From Chara braunii (lineage: Eukaryota > Streptophyta > Charophyceae > Charales > Characeae): DNA of 64,000 bases. Both the position numbers and the translations under genes were made by a program. The notes beneath the pieces are model-generated. The model was not told the origin of the DNA. It ran no database searches and saw only the letters and a program-made list of their open reading frames with translations. The stretch is taken from assembly GCA_003427395.1 (NCBI GenBank), contig BFEA01000452.1, positions 374,475 through 438,474 of the forward strand, read 5' to 3'. Positions 43,185 through 55,254 of this stretch are shown piece after piece; positions within the stretch are counted from its first letter, which is position 1, and every line of letters begins with the position of its first letter.

Positions 43185-43495
43185 TAAGTAAGACCCTCAC
43201 GACAGATAGGGCAATTGTCATAAGGATGCGTGCGATGGAAGCAGCCCTCCCGTTTATCTACAGGACGAAAACCATTCAGGTAAGCAACTTCGTCACAACA
43301 GAAGTCAGGGCGGCTAGCATTAACCATACCTCTATAGCATGCACGATAGAGGGCATGCCTGTTGCAAGCCATGACGATTGTAGGGCGTTCACCATCACAG
43401 TTAAGTGCACATTCGCTATAGCGCCTGCAAGCAAAGATGGGACATACTATATCTGGATGTAGAGGATATTCACAATCCGGATACAGGTGGCACCC
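43185..43495 (-). pseudogene. Cys/His-rich RING-like exon
   Basis: Reading on the minus strand, a CAG that would serve as a 3' splice site at 43,491 opens a frame GCHLYPDCEYPLHPDIVCP. It continues FACRRYSECALNCDGERP, MACNRHALYRACYRGMV, FCCDEVAYLNGF, GCFHRTHPYDNCPICREGL and ends at a stop near 43,166. The spacing of CNRHALYRAC and the final CPIC resembles the Cys-His centre and last Cys pair of a RING finger, which binds two zinc ions and recruits ubiquitin-conjugating enzymes. The first pairs are irregular, so another zinc-binding fold is possible. The frame is open for about 110 codons. Gene structure around it is not visible. Confidence 0.4.
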
Positions 43496-43950
43496 TGCCG
43501 ATAGCTAACCAAAAAAATTATACGATTGTAGTGATGTCGACAAAGTCGATGCTTTTCACAACCGAGTGTTACTGTGTTAGTGATCTTACAAAGCAGGAGG
43601 TCTCAAGGTGTTAGGGCAACATATGGGGAAATGAAGACTAAAGCAGGCACGGGGACAGACATGGAGGTAGGCACAGAGACAGACACAGAAACGGGCATGG
43701 AGACAGGTGCGGAGGCAGGCACAAAGACAGGTGCGGAGGCATGATCGGTATCACCTCCCTACCTAGGTCTACACGAGTGAGAGATGACTGAAAGAAGTGG
43801 AGGATAGAGGTCGGTCGGAATGGGAAAAAAAAAAAGACTATTGGGTAGCAATGGCCGACCGGGGATACTATGGAGGGGTGGTACTTAGGAATGGGGAGGC
43901 AGAGTAAGGAGACCCGGATGAGGGGTCTGAAAATAATTCTCATCTACTAG
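43496..43950 (-). other. Upstream side of the RING-like exon; VP-repeat run and no clear exon
   Basis: The minus strand has the Ser/Val/Pro-coding repeat at 43,640-43,745 and then a T-rich stretch before the AG at 43,491, compatible with an intron. 43,750-43,950 shows only short, stop-rich frames. Confidence 0.3.
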
Positions 43951-44071
43951 GACGTGGGTTGAACTGAGCGGAAGGGCCGTTTAGTGCTCTCTTATGGAAA
44001 TAGGGATCGGGTGCTGGGAAAACAAGATGGTGCGGTGACTATCATCCCCAATCTATTCCAGCGGCCCGGAG

Positions 44072-44840
44072 ATGCCGGTAGATGTAAAGGATGGGGTATC
44101 GGTCGTCCTCCCGGAAGAAAGAACGTGGACAGATCTAGAACCAGCCTATCAAACTGTAATGCTGGACGAGGAGGACACGTTCCTCTAGATAGAAACGATA
44201 TGGACTAAGGTCAGTCTGACGAGGTTGTCACCGAGCTTGATGGATTTAGAATTCAGAGGGACAGTGGAAGTCCGGGGGTGCGTCTACTTGTCGCAGAATG
44301 GGGAAAATGCTATAGCCGTGGACTTGGTGCTAGGGACCGCGCCGGACGAATTGTTTAAGAAGGCAGAAAGGGAGGTTGTATGGGCCGCCTGTCAGCGGGC
44401 AGAGATGAAAATGGAAAAGGTAGATGTACAAGTGAAACTCGGGGATAGGGGAGCGTGAGGCGGCCCGTTAGAACAATGAGATGTTTGCTGCCTCCTTTTC
44501 TGGTGGACGCGGTCTTCGGAACCCGGAGCAGTCTAGTACAAATACGTCAGTCCATGATGAACCTCGGACTATACCAATGTGCCAGGCAAAACTTCTTCCG
44601 GTTGTCGGTAGAAATTGGGTCTTTTTAAGGAAATTAGGCAAAGGAACTGACCGAGATGCTGAATTGCCTTAGCATAGATAATGTTTTTGTCCCTAGCCCG
44701 GTGCATTGAGGGATAGTCTACAGAAATGTGGCAGTAGGGGAGATGTTCCTGAAAGAGGTGAGGGAATTGTTCTACGACGAAGAAGATGACTTAAGTGACG
44801 ACGGCGAGAGGGATGAGATAGAGGACTGGGATTTCTGAGG
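44072..44840 (+). pseudogene. Retroelement accessory ORF fragment (acidic carboxy end), three frames
   Basis: MPVDVKDGVSVVLPEERTW, TDLEPAYQTVMLDEEDTF, then after a stop SLTRLSPSLMDLEFRGTVEV, QNGENAIAVDLVLGTAPDEL and KKAEREVVWAACQRAEM. A frameshift near 44,470 leads to FAASFSGGRGLRNPEQSS and LLPVVGRNWVFLRKLGKGTD. A second shift near 44,670 leads to YRNVAVGEMFLKEVRELFYD and the acidic end DDLSDDGERDEIEDWDF. It resembles a protein I associate with Chara Ty3/gypsy copies, so I regard it as the remnant of such an element. No domain is recognised. No gag or pol adjoins it. Confidence 0.5.
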
Positions 44841-45829
44841 TGGGAGACTTATTTAGGGAAGTTGAGTGGCCTGACACTGTGCAGGGAAGAAAACGATGGC
44901 TAGAGAAGAGTTGCTGTGGGCTAATCACTCCTTGACTCGTATGCACGTCGAAGTTCCCCGGTCCGGTTTTCGGACGAGCCAGGTTGAGAATTTTCGCCAG
45001 CATCCCGAACACGTAGAAACCCGCAGGTCAGACAAAGTAGGCCCCGCTCAAGATCCTCGACCACCGCGATGGCCTCCAAATCGAGCGTCGCGTCTGAGGC
45101 AAGGAACGCCTGAGCAAAATAATAATAATACAACGATAATAATAAAAAAATATTTAGAAACTTTTAATCGTCAGAATACGACGAATCGAGGAAAAGGAGC
45201 TGCTAGTACCATCCTAGAGCCGCCGACGGCAAAACCAAGGGGGATAGCCCCGCCGGGCCCTCAACCCCTCGGCTTCTTTGCACTGTTCTGATACTCCTTC
45301 GCCGCCCCTCGCTGGTCTCGATCTCTAAATCTCCCTCTTGAAAGTCTGATAATGTAACCAATAGTGCTAGACCCAAGCCTGAGCTTATCACTAATGGTAA
45401 ACTATATAAGCGGGTACCTGCCATACGTGTGCGCCAGCCGAAGGCTTCCCGGCCACTTCGTCGACCTACCGGCTAACCTCACAACCATCACGCCCCGCCC
45501 TTACTACGCGGACGCCCGCCCCTTGCACTTAACTTATCACGAGGAACCATACTCGTCGTTGACGTCGCCATATCGTGGTCAAGCATATCAATCAACAATC
45601 ATAAAAAAAAAAAAAAAAAAAAAAAAAAAGCGGGATGACGCGCGCCTTAAATATGTGCGCCACACACTCTCTACTATAGTAAACCATTCAATTAGCATAA
45701 GCAATAGACACAGCCACGACTCGCGTGGTGTACTCAAATTCTGAATTAAAACTATTCTTTGTCATTTGCAACAACCAGGGCGGATACCCTTGTAAGGGTA
45801 TTCGCGCCGACAACAGTGAAACGTGATAA
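44841..45829. other. No gene seen; small A-rich repeats
   Basis: An AAT/ATA triplet run lies at 45,117-45,152 and an A run at 45,602-45,628. Frames of 126-131 codons here cross the A runs and have no family features. Confidence 0.3.
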
Positions 45830-45910
45830 ACGGGCATTCAACGTCGTTTTACAGTGGTTTCAACGTGCGTTGAATATTCAACGTGGGACCGCCGTTGAAT
45901 CCTTTTCGAG
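45830..45910. repeat. ATTCAACG/CGTTGAAT palindrome cluster
   Basis: CATTCAACGTCG, TTTCAACGTGCG, CGTTGAATATTCAACG (a perfect palindrome) and CCGTTGAATCC occur within 75 bp. The same words bound 22,780-24,590. This is probably the end of a related DNA element whose body is not identified here. Confidence 0.5.
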
Positions 45911-46099
45911 ACACTCAGGTGCGAAGAGCACGCCTGGTAGGAGGACGTGGAGGAGGGGGATCACAACGGGCGCTAGGCAAGGAAGGAGAAGGTATATCAG
46001 TGTCGATAGGGTCAACAAAAGATAAGGTCAAAGCAGAGTCATCGCCGGGAAGAGTAGCAAACGGCGCAAAGGTAGAGTCACGAACGGGTATGCCTGCTA

Positions 46100-47320
46100 C
46101 CGTAGGAGAGTCAGCGGACCAAGACATCGTGGCTAGGTTGGTGCTGCACAGGAGGTCGAGATGGGGGGAACAGCCTGGGGCAAGCCTGCTGTGCGAAGTG
46201 ACGTTGGAGGGCGCCAGCGTACGGGCAGGAAAAGGAGGTATGGCCAGCGAGGTGGCAACCGATACATATACCTCTTGTACGAAGGTCCTCGCTCTCAGGG
46301 ATGGTTAAGAGGCTGGTAGGGAACGCAAATCCCATTGGGATGGGTAGTTGAGGGACCGTGGAGCGAGTCCTGGAGGATGAGGGCTAATGACTGAGGAGGT
46401 CGAAAAGGGCTCGAACGAGGCAGTTGTCCTGGGAGGAGGTATCGTCCTCCGCGGGTGACATGGAATCGGATCTCTGATCTGGGTCACTCGTGGAGCCACC
46501 TGATAGGAAGGCATCCTCAGCGCTCGACGAATCACGTAGTAAGGTATGAAGGCAAAAAGATAGGGGTCGTCAGGAACCTCTGCGAGGGCCACGACAGTAT
46601 GTGGAAGACAGTCGAGGCAGAGAGGGGTGAAGGGTTGCAATGGTGGCTGGTGGGCAGCGGCGGTGGGCCAACGAGAGGAGTGTAAGTGAGCTGGATGCTC
46701 CATGCAATGCTGAAGGCCTCAGGTAAGGTGTGGATGGAGTACACCATCATCTTCCACTAGAATGGTTGAGGTAGGCCTGCGCGAAATCATTGGATCATGG
46801 TGTCCTCGCGTATGGTGGTGATCAGGATCTAAGCGCCTAGGCGGTGGAATGTCATGATGTAGGACTCAAAAGCATTGTCGCCACGAAGCCATCTGATCTC
46901 GCCCACTCGGGTGATCAGGTCACATGAGGGCATAGGGCGGGAGAAGTACTGCTGGAGAAAGTCCCGAAACTTGAAGTACGATATGCCGTCATGTACACCA
47001 CGCTGTGAGCAGAGGGGGAGGGAGTCACGCCATGTGGAAGTTGCACGACCTGTGAAGCGAGAGGACATCTTGACGGGCTACAGTTCCATGGCACCACCAT
47101 GGTAGCGAATCTGCTCCTCAACGGTAGTGATCCATCCTTGGAGCTCGGAGGCCTTGCCGTCGAGCTGTGAAAGGCGGTCTGGTCGGAACTGTTGAACGTA
47201 CGTCGGGGGTCGATAGTGAGGATGGAGAGGAAGAGCCGACTGGGACAAGAGGACAAAAGATGTGTGGGCCCCAGTGGTAGCATTTGGTAGGATAGGAATC
47301 CAGGGTAACGGTCCCTGACA
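46100..47320 (-). pseudogene. gag: gag of a third LTR retroelement, with CCHC knuckle
   Basis: Reading on the minus strand: LDGKASELQGWITTVEEQIR, YHGGAMEL, a stop, then MSSRFTGRATSTWRDSLPLC, GISYFKFRDFLQQYFSRPMP and VGEIRWLRGDNAFESYIMTF. The W...F...F pattern is that of a retrotransposon gag capsid domain. After several stops a CX2CX4HX4C knuckle appears at 46,225-46,266 (CIGCHLAGHTSFSC), followed by a Pro/Ser-rich segment. No protease or RT follows below 46,100. The knuckle and capsid lie on the same strand in the right order, about 560 bp apart, with stops and frameshifts between. Confidence 0.6.
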
Positions 47321-48090
47321 CAGAGTGGTCCCAAACGGCGGGAGGGCGAAGTGCGTCGCAGCAGCATGTGTCTAACATTGTCGGTAAATCAAGGGAGCGA
47401 TAGGTTGTGCCACCAAGTGGGGGGGTAAGGGGTGGTGGAATGCGAGATCCCAAACTGGGGAGCGGAAGGATGTCATCCGCTAGCAACATGTGTTTGGGAA
47501 GAGGGAGGAGGGGGAGGAGATGAGGGGAGAGGACTGGAACGGTGTCGGGCGGCCGCAGACCACTCGGCCACCCGAAATACAAAGGGTTGGGGCCTGGGTT
47601 GAGTGCCCAGGAAAGGATCAACCGACACTTTCGTCAGAACCGTCGGAAAAAATTAGGGGTCGGGAAAGGTTCCCTAAAATCCCCCCCATCAATTATAAAA
47701 AGTGACCCTTGAAATCAACAAGATGAACTGCCGCGCCTGCGGGGCCTAACACCTACCATTTTCGTTCGTTCCGAGGCTGTTCGCGAAGCGGGTGGCTGTG
47801 GTACGGAGATATGGTAGTAGGCCTCAACGCGCTCCTTCCTACACTAAGCGATTGACGAGGGAATGAGCCCTCGATTTTTATTAATTCCAACGACAAAATT
47901 AAAATTGAAAAAAAGGATTAGAAATATAAAAAGGAAGAAAACGAATGGGTATCTGTTAATCAATTAAATTTCTTCAGAATTTACTCTTAATGAAATTGTT
48001 CTCAATTTTCATCAATTTAATAACATTATTAAAAATGAGAAAAAAAGTTAAAAATAATAAAAGAAGGGAAAACGAAGTATTATTTAATAC
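47321..48090. other. No gene seen; AT-rich stretch
   Basis: 47,330-47,700 is GC-rich sequence upstream of the minus-strand gag and could be its leader. 47,870-48,110 is AT-rich, with two similar blocks (GAGAAAAAAAG near 48,037 and a relative near 47,905, each before TAAAT/ATTAAATTT), which suggests a diverged duplication. Confidence 0.35.
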
Positions 48091-48402
48091 TTGATTAAAT
48101 TTTATCGGAAATTACTCTTGATGAATTTTGTTGGGAATTGTTTATTTACCCTTGGTCCATCAATCCGTACGAGTCCCCTTGATTTTCCCGGTCCACCTGA
48201 TTACTACCCTCGCGATAGCCGAGTGTTATTGAGTGAGCAAGACCGATATGGTTGGTTTGGTGCTGCTATTGACGCTACTAAGAGACGGGCCGCGCGACTC
48301 TATTATATTGATATGGGCACTGGTTTAGGAGGATCATGGCACACTGGTTCAGAATTGGCAGCATGGTACGGTATTCTTCATTGGTCTAGTACGGCCGCTT
48401 GA
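48091..48402 (+). CDS. Unrecognised ORF, 103 codons
   Basis: The frame MIKFYRKLLLMNFVGNCLFT continues PSIRTSPLDFPGPPDYYPRD, SEQDRYGWFGAAIDATKRRA and YYIDMGTGLGGSWHTGSELA. Composition is protein-like from residue 25 on (Tyr, Asp, Gly, Trp well mixed), but I recognise no family. The first 25 codons are in AT-rich sequence and probably not coding. It could be a single exon or a piece of a capsid-like protein. No promoter or splice site is evident. Confidence 0.2.
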   Translation: MIKFYRKLLLMNFVGNCLFTLGPSIRTSPLDFPGPPDYYPRDSRVLLSEQDRYGWFGAAIDATKRRAARLYYIDMGTGLGGSWHTGSELAAWYGILHWSSTAA

Positions 48403-48842
48403 TCGGACCTTGGTTTGGAACGAGCATGAAACGCAGCCATTGAGGCAGCCACATATGATCACTGGTTCGGAACGGGTACGGGGGCTGAAGCGGAACAGGT
48501 ACGGTACGGTGAAATCCGTGCAGCACATGGGTCACATGAGGAGGGTGCAAATCTTATTTGGGACAGTAACTGCATTGATTGGGCACTGTCAACTGCAGAT
48601 CCGACACTACCACTACTTCGACATGGTCACTGGCTCGACACAAGTGTGGTACTTGGTCTGGGACTTCGTGCTTCTACTGTCCCTTCCCTATTCCGCAGCG
48701 GTTCTTTGATTGTCTGGGTCCGACGGTCCTTCCCTATCCCCATCAGTGAGCCCCTATACATAATGGAGTATACTTTATTTGCCATACTGGCTTGCTCCCT
48801 GGTGCTAGTCCCGCTCTCGTCCCCGTGGCTCTTCTGGTTCGG
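48403..48842. other. No gene seen
   Basis: Words such as GGTACGG and CACTGGTTC recur irregularly. Frames are short. Confidence 0.25.
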
Positions 48843-49990
48843 TAAGCTCCTCGAACAGTTGAGTCACCCCTGCTAGATAGCTTTGTCCTACCTCGATCTC
48901 TCTCTGAATTATGTGCTCGTATTCCGCGCAGGCTAACCTCGACAACCCAAATATCAGAATATTGATAAGCCTGGTTTCCCCAGAATAGCCCGTGCTCCAC
49001 AGAGATGCCATAGAACATCCCGATGGCTTTAGGCGGGAAGTGATCTATCCAGACTATTATTGAGTCCGCCAGATCCCGCGCCCTTGCGAGGCTCCCGAAG
49101 ATGAGGTATATCATGAATCGGGGGACCCGACATCTTTGCGGGGTTGCCGGTTTGCTAAACTCCCGCCAACTCCCTACTTCCACCCTGGTCCGTAAGCCCA
49201 CGTTCCTCCTACCCCTAACCGATTGGCCTATCCGTGTCAATACCCGGGCGGCTCTTCGAAAGACCGGGGCCATCTCGTGATCTTGTGCTATTCTCACTCC
49301 CAGCGAGTGCCAACCAATTTCGGGTAGGTACAAGGTCCCGGTTACTTCCAAATTGGAGTACAGGTCATCCCTTGGCCTTTGGAGCCCGTCCAACAGTTTA
49401 GACCTCAGCCAACCTTTACAGAGGGGGAATACAAAAAAAAAAAATCCAGGCAATCTCACATACGGGCCGGTCATCTCCTCACCGGCCTACCCCAACATGG
49501 TCTCTCCGCTTGTACTTTCGGTAGAGTTTTATCCCATACCTCAAGCGCAGCTCAACCGTCGCGAGCGCGGTACCAGGCTCCGACGCAGGGTGTTACCCCT
49601 CTCCATTCGCCAAAAATACCCGATCCCATGTTGCCGCTCTTGCATACCCTCGTTGGTACCGGGAACCATCCCGCGCACCCCGTTAGGAGCAATAGTCGGT
49701 TGTCCGGGCATTCACTTTCATCGGTCCGATAAGAATCAGCCTTTCCCAAACCGTACTACGGGAAGCTACTAGTCGTCTCCGAGGCTCCCTCCTTGCCTCA
49801 CACGCAGTGGTCCCTCCCCTACCTGCCGACAAGCTAAAGCCCCGTCCGAGGAGACGTTTCGCATCCCGCCTGGGCAAGGTGTCGAGCCATGCTCGGTCCG
49901 CCCGGGAGAGAATGCTACTAATCAACCGGCGAGACCAACTCCTGTCCGACAACTCGGTGGTCCGACCTCCGCATATGAGACCCGACGACA
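48843..49990 (-). pseudogene. Unrecognised broken gene, probably retroelement-derived
   Basis: A minus-strand frame (49,474-48,743, 243 codons) reads LYLPEIGWHSLGVRIAQDHE, SKPATPQRCRVPRFMIYLIF, IIVWIDHFPPKAIGMFYGIS and VEHGLFWGNQAYQ. At about 48,960 the sense shifts to another frame, ILIFGLSRLACAEYEHIIQR, EIEVGQSYLAGVTQLFEEL and a charged end. Upstream pieces LRLRYGIKLYRKYKRRDHVG (49,550) and TGCAGWFPVPTRVCKSG (49,680) lie in further frames. The pieces are protein-like and in order on one strand, so this is a decayed gene of 300-400 residues. I recognise no domain. Confidence 0.4.
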
Positions 49991-50826
49991 CTACGGTAGA
50001 AACGACGTTTCACAATCCTGCAGCAGCTGGTGCAGACCCATCCCTTCTTTCCGAAAGGTAGGACGCTCAAACCCCCTCATGCAGATCACAAGTCCCAAGT
50101 GGAACACACATAGTACAAGTGCCTTTCCCTTGGTGCACCCAGTGCTTCCTACCCATGTCTCACGATTTTCTCTCAGGACAATGAGTGTCACTCCCCTTAC
50201 TCCCATACATAGTGGTTGGTTCCTTCTCGTGAGCGTCTTCAAGGGTGAGCTAGTTTTCTTAGGAGTTTAGCAACTCCCTTCGTTCCTTTTATCTTCATTT
50301 GTCTGTTTTTTCATAGGGTGGGATTGTTCCTTCTTGATGACCCGTTGTGTTCATGTTGGTTCCTTCAAGCATTTCAAGTGTATAGTGCATGAGTCCGCTG
50401 GGCTTAGAAGAAGAAGGAAGAAAAACACCCAGCCGGACGGATCACTCCGCCGCGGGACCCCGACCGAAGTTGAAGCACCAACCACCTGCCAGGTAACCGG
50501 AGTCCTTCTTTCAAACGAAGAGGAAGGGTCGACCTGCGACTTGCCCGAAGTTTCCCCGGACTAACGAACACCAGCACCGGAGGAAGGGGGGATAGAGCTA
50601 CTCCACAAAGGAGTGAGCTGATCAAGTGTGCAATCATGCATGTTATACCTCCAGGCCTGGTTATGCCATGCGCCCAACCACCCTCAAGTCTGATTCTCTA
50701 AAGGGAAAGAGCAAGCACATGTCTAATTTCCTTATCTTTAGTTGTGTACACGGTCTTGCGTAGGGCGCCCCCTTCGGGATCGCAAGGGTCAGTTTAACAT
50801 CCTACCCGACACCTCCATCATTTTTG
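49991..50826. other. No gene seen; between broken gene and right arm
   Basis: Short frames only. The sequence has no partner in the left-arm region. The right arm begins at about 50,827 where GTAGAATCAAACCCCGGT mirrors the left-arm end. Confidence 0.3.
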
Positions 50827-51984
50827 TAGAATCAAACCCCGGTAGACTTTCGAGCCTTGGTCGACCCCACGGCGGGTCCCAGTTGGCTCGGCCCTCCCAC
50901 GCTCATTCTTAGGCGCGGGCTGTTCGTCCCAGGGTCACCCCCACCTAGTGCTTTGAGATGGATGGGGGTGGTTCATCGAGTGAGAGAGCTTTGACATTGG
51001 GGATGTAGCTCAGCCCTCCCGCCGGGTGACAGTCTTGCTGGTCATTCCGCAAACGCTGATTTATATTTTTTTCTTGGTTGTGTTCTCAAGCAAATGCTCC
51101 TTCCAATACGTTGGCAGTTCACGGGTTCTTTGAGAGTTCTTCGCCTTTTGTGCGCAGGCTAAGCGTCATCCTTAGGCCATGCACCATTTTCCTAAGCACA
51201 ACAATCCTACGGCGTCATCGGGGTGCGGCAATGCCATCTTCCTCCTCGCCTCTACGCACTCCTTGTGTCCCATACACTGCATCCATCATTATTGGAGCAG
51301 GCCCCTTAGTCCTTTCGGGCCTTCACACGCATGCACGGACTACTTCACATTCCGACCAACAACAGTCTCACTCCCTTCTTTCATTCACACTCCAAGTCTC
51401 ATGCACAGAGGTTTTTCTCATGGGTCGGTTTTACACTAAAGGCCCCTTAGGCCCCTTGCCCCCTCTTCTTTTTTTTTCTTTGCCGCCCGGCTTCCCCGGC
51501 TTAGTCCCGCTCAAGGCATCTTAAGGCTTATTTACCTGCACAATCTCACATAAAGGCAAAAACCGATACAATCCCTCATCGGGGTCAACAGACTCAACAC
51601 ATAGCCCTTCCCGCATGCCTAACTTTCTTTTTCTTTGACTTTTCTTTATTCTCTGTCCTTTACTCAATCAACCCATCCTCTTTTCATAGTCATGCAGTCG
51701 GGGAATGATTGAGTCAACTGACCTCGCTTTAATTACCAACTTGGTCTATTCATTTTTCCAGACTTGACTCCTCTCAATTGCTCACGTGTCTTTTCCTTTT
51801 CCTTCTCGGCGGCACAAGGGACCGACAACCCTCCCCTTGCCCACTTTCTCCGCCAAGTGAGGACAATTTTTTTTCACCGTGGTTCCCTGACAATGCAACA
51901 AGTGAGTGGTAAAGAGTTAGTTATATGCCAAGTGGTGGAAGGGGGGGAGGGTAAGATGAAGAGGGAGGGGAGACCGAAGTATGA

Positions 51985-51992
51985 GACAGAGG

Positions 51993-52054
<62 letters not shown>

Positions 52055-52074
52055 NNNNNNNNNNNNNNNNNNNN

Positions 52075-52162
<88 letters not shown>
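51985..52162. repeat. (GA)n microsatellite with N gap
   Basis: Pure GA/AG dinucleotides lie on both sides of the 20-base N run at 52,055-52,074. It corresponds to the shorter (TC)n at 34,780-34,820 of the left arm, so it expanded here. Confidence 0.95.
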
Positions 52163-52165
<3 letters not shown>

Positions 52166-52269
52166 CCTAGTCATAATCAAGCCTTACCCTTACTTGACCT
52201 GTCGTCCTATGTTCAAGATCTGAACCGATTCATCATTGAGTGAGAGAAGACTGAACTGCACAATTTAGG

Positions 52270-52925
52270 TTAGAGCATGCACAACTGTGTAGTTAAGGAA
52301 GCCGCTAGGAAGCAACCACTAGGAAGCAACCACCACATCACTAAGTGGAGGAAATACTGAACAACAACAAAAAAACCCACAACACACATATACATGAGTC
52401 ACGGAACAGTTAGGAGGCAACCGCCACATCACTAAGTGAAGGAAAGACTGAACAGCAGCAAAAGAACCCACAACACACACATACATGAGTCACAGAACAG
52501 TTAGGAGACAATCGCCATATTACGAAGTGAAGGAAAGAAGTGCATCAAAAGAACTACAACGCACATATACGTGAGTCGCAGAACAGCTAGGAAGCAACTG
52601 CCACATTACTAAGTGAAGTAAAGATTGAACACCAGCAAAAGACCTACAACACACACAAAGATGAGTCACGTAACAACTAGGAAGCAATCGCTATATTACT
52701 AAGTGAAGGAAAGACTGAACTGCAGCAAAAGACCTAGAGCAGTAGCAACCAAGCACCGGCCGCCCAACCCACAGCAGTAGCAGCCAAGCGCGGGTCACCC
52801 ATCCCACATCAGTAGCTGCCAAGCGTCGGTCACCCATCCCGTAGTAGTAGCAGCCAAGCGTTGGTCACCCATTCCACAGCAGTAACAGCCAAGCACCAGT
52901 CACCCTTCCCACAACAGTAGCAACC
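52270..52925. repeat. Right-arm 91-93-bp and 36-bp tandem repeats
   Basis: Reverse complements of the left-arm blocks at 34,185-34,640 and 34,015-34,185, with about five units of each. Confidence 0.85.
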
Positions 52926-55245
52926 AATCACTGAATACATGAACTTAACAAGCTGAGAGTGTAACTAACGAGAACCCATGCACATGAGTAGTAGAACAGC
53001 CAAGTGTGAATCGGAACATCACCAAATGCATGAACTTGACGAAGTGAGGGCGGAACTAGCGAGAACACAAGCATACGAGTGTGGGAACAACCAAGTGTGA
53101 ATCGAAGTATTACCAAATGCATGAATCTTGACAAAGTGAGGGTGAAACTACCGAGAACACATGCACATGAGTAGTAGAACAACCAAGTGTGAATCAGAAC
53201 ATTACCAAAGGCATGATCTTGACAAAGTGAGGGTGGAACTAGTGAGAACATATACATTCGAGTAGTGAAACAACCTAGTGTGAATTGAACAATCACCAAA
53301 GGCATGAACTTGACAAAATGAGAGTGTGACTAGTGAATGCACATGCAAGTGTGAATCGAACAATCACCAAAGGCACGAATTTGACAAAATGAGGGTGGAA
53401 CTAGCGAAAACACATGCACATGAGTAGTAAAACAACCAAGTGAGAAACGAAGTATTACCAAAGGCATGAACTCGACAAAGTGAGGGTGTGAGTAGTGAGA
53501 ACACACGTGTATGAGTAGTAGAACAGCCAAGTGTGATTCGGAACACCACCAAAGGCGTGAACTTGACAAGATGAAAGTGAAACTAGCGAGAACACATGCA
53601 CATGAGTAGTGGAACAACCTAGTGTGAAACAGAACATTACCAAAGGCATGAACTTGACAAAATGAGGGTGTGAGTTGTGAGAACACATGTGTGTGAGTAG
53701 TAGAACAACCAATTGAGAATCGGAACACTACCAAATGCATGAAATTGACAAAATGAGGGTGTGAGTGGTGAGAACACATACACATGAGTAGAAAAACAGC
53801 CAAGCGTGAATCGGAACACTACCAAATACACGAACTTGACAAAGTGAGAGTGGAACTAGCGAAAACAAATGCACATGAGTAGCAGAACAGCCAAGTGAAA
53901 AACGGAACACTACCAAATGCATGAACTTGACAAGATAAGAATGAAACTAGCGAGTACACATGCGCATGAGCAGTAGAACAACCAAGTGAGAATCGGAACA
54001 CGACTAAATGCATGAACTTGACCAAATGAGAGTGTGAGTAACGAGAACACATGCACATGAGTAATAGAACAGCCAAATGTGAATCGAAATACTACTAAAT
54101 ACACAAACCTGATAAAGTGAGAGTGAAACTAGCGAGAACACATGCACATGAGCACTAGAACAACCAAGTGTGAATCGGGACACTACCAAATATACGAACT
54201 TGACAAAGTGAAAGTGGAACGAGCGAGAACACATGCATATGAGTAGTAGAACAGCCAAGTGAGAAACGAAACACTACCAAATGCACGAACTTGACAAGGT
54301 GAGAGTGAAACTAGAGAGAACACATGCACACGAGTAGTGGAACAACCAAGTGAGAAACAGAGCATTACCAAAGACATGAACTTGACAAAGTGAGGGTGTG
54401 AGGAGTGAGAATACATGTACATGACCAGTTGAACAGCCAAGTGTGAATCGGAACACTACTAAATGCATGAACTTGACAATGTGAGGTGTGAGTAGTGAGA
54501 ACACATGTACATGAGTAGTAGAACTACCAAATACACGAACTTAACAAAGTGAGAGTGGAACTAGCGAATACACATAAACATGAGTAACCAAGTGAGAAAC
54601 GGAACACTACCAAATGCATGAACTTAACAAGGTGAGAGTGAAACTAGCGAGAACACATGCACATGAGTAGTAGAACAGCCAAGTGAGAAACGAAGCATTA
54701 CCAAAGACATGAACTTGACAAAGTGAGGGTGTGAGTAGTGAGAATATATGTACATGAGTAGCAGAACAGCCAAGTGAGGAACGAAATATTACCAAATGCA
54801 TGAACTTGATACGGTGAGAGTGAAACTAGCGAGAACACATGCACATGAGTAGAAGCGCATCCAAGCGAGAAACGGAGCATTACAAAAGGCATGAACTTGA
54901 CAAAGTGAGGGTGTGAGTAGTGAGAATATATGTACAAGAGTAGTAGAACAGTCAAGTGAGAAACGAAACACAACCACATACATAAATTGACAAGGTGAGA
55001 GTGAAACTAGCGAGAACACATGCACATGAGTAGTAGAACAGCCAAGTGAGAAACGAAATATTACCAAAGGCATGGACTTGAAAAAGTGAGGGTGTGAGTA
55101 GTGAGAATACACGTACATGAGTAGTAGAACAACCAAGTGTGAATCGGGACACTACCAAATGTTTGAACTTGACAAGGTGAGAGTGAAACTAGCGATTACA
55201 CATGCACATAAGTAGTAGAACAACCAAGTGAGAATCGGAATATTG
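52925..55245. repeat. Right-arm 91-bp satellite, variant 2 (about 25 units)
   Basis: Reverse complement of the left block at 31,845-33,990, with the same sub-variants. It contains frames of up to 157 codons on the minus strand that are repeat artefacts. Confidence 0.95.
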
Positions 55246-55254
55246 TTATGTGAG

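Noticed and set aside
51764-52243. ER-repeat protein
   Set aside because: Translation of a (GA)n microsatellite with an N gap.
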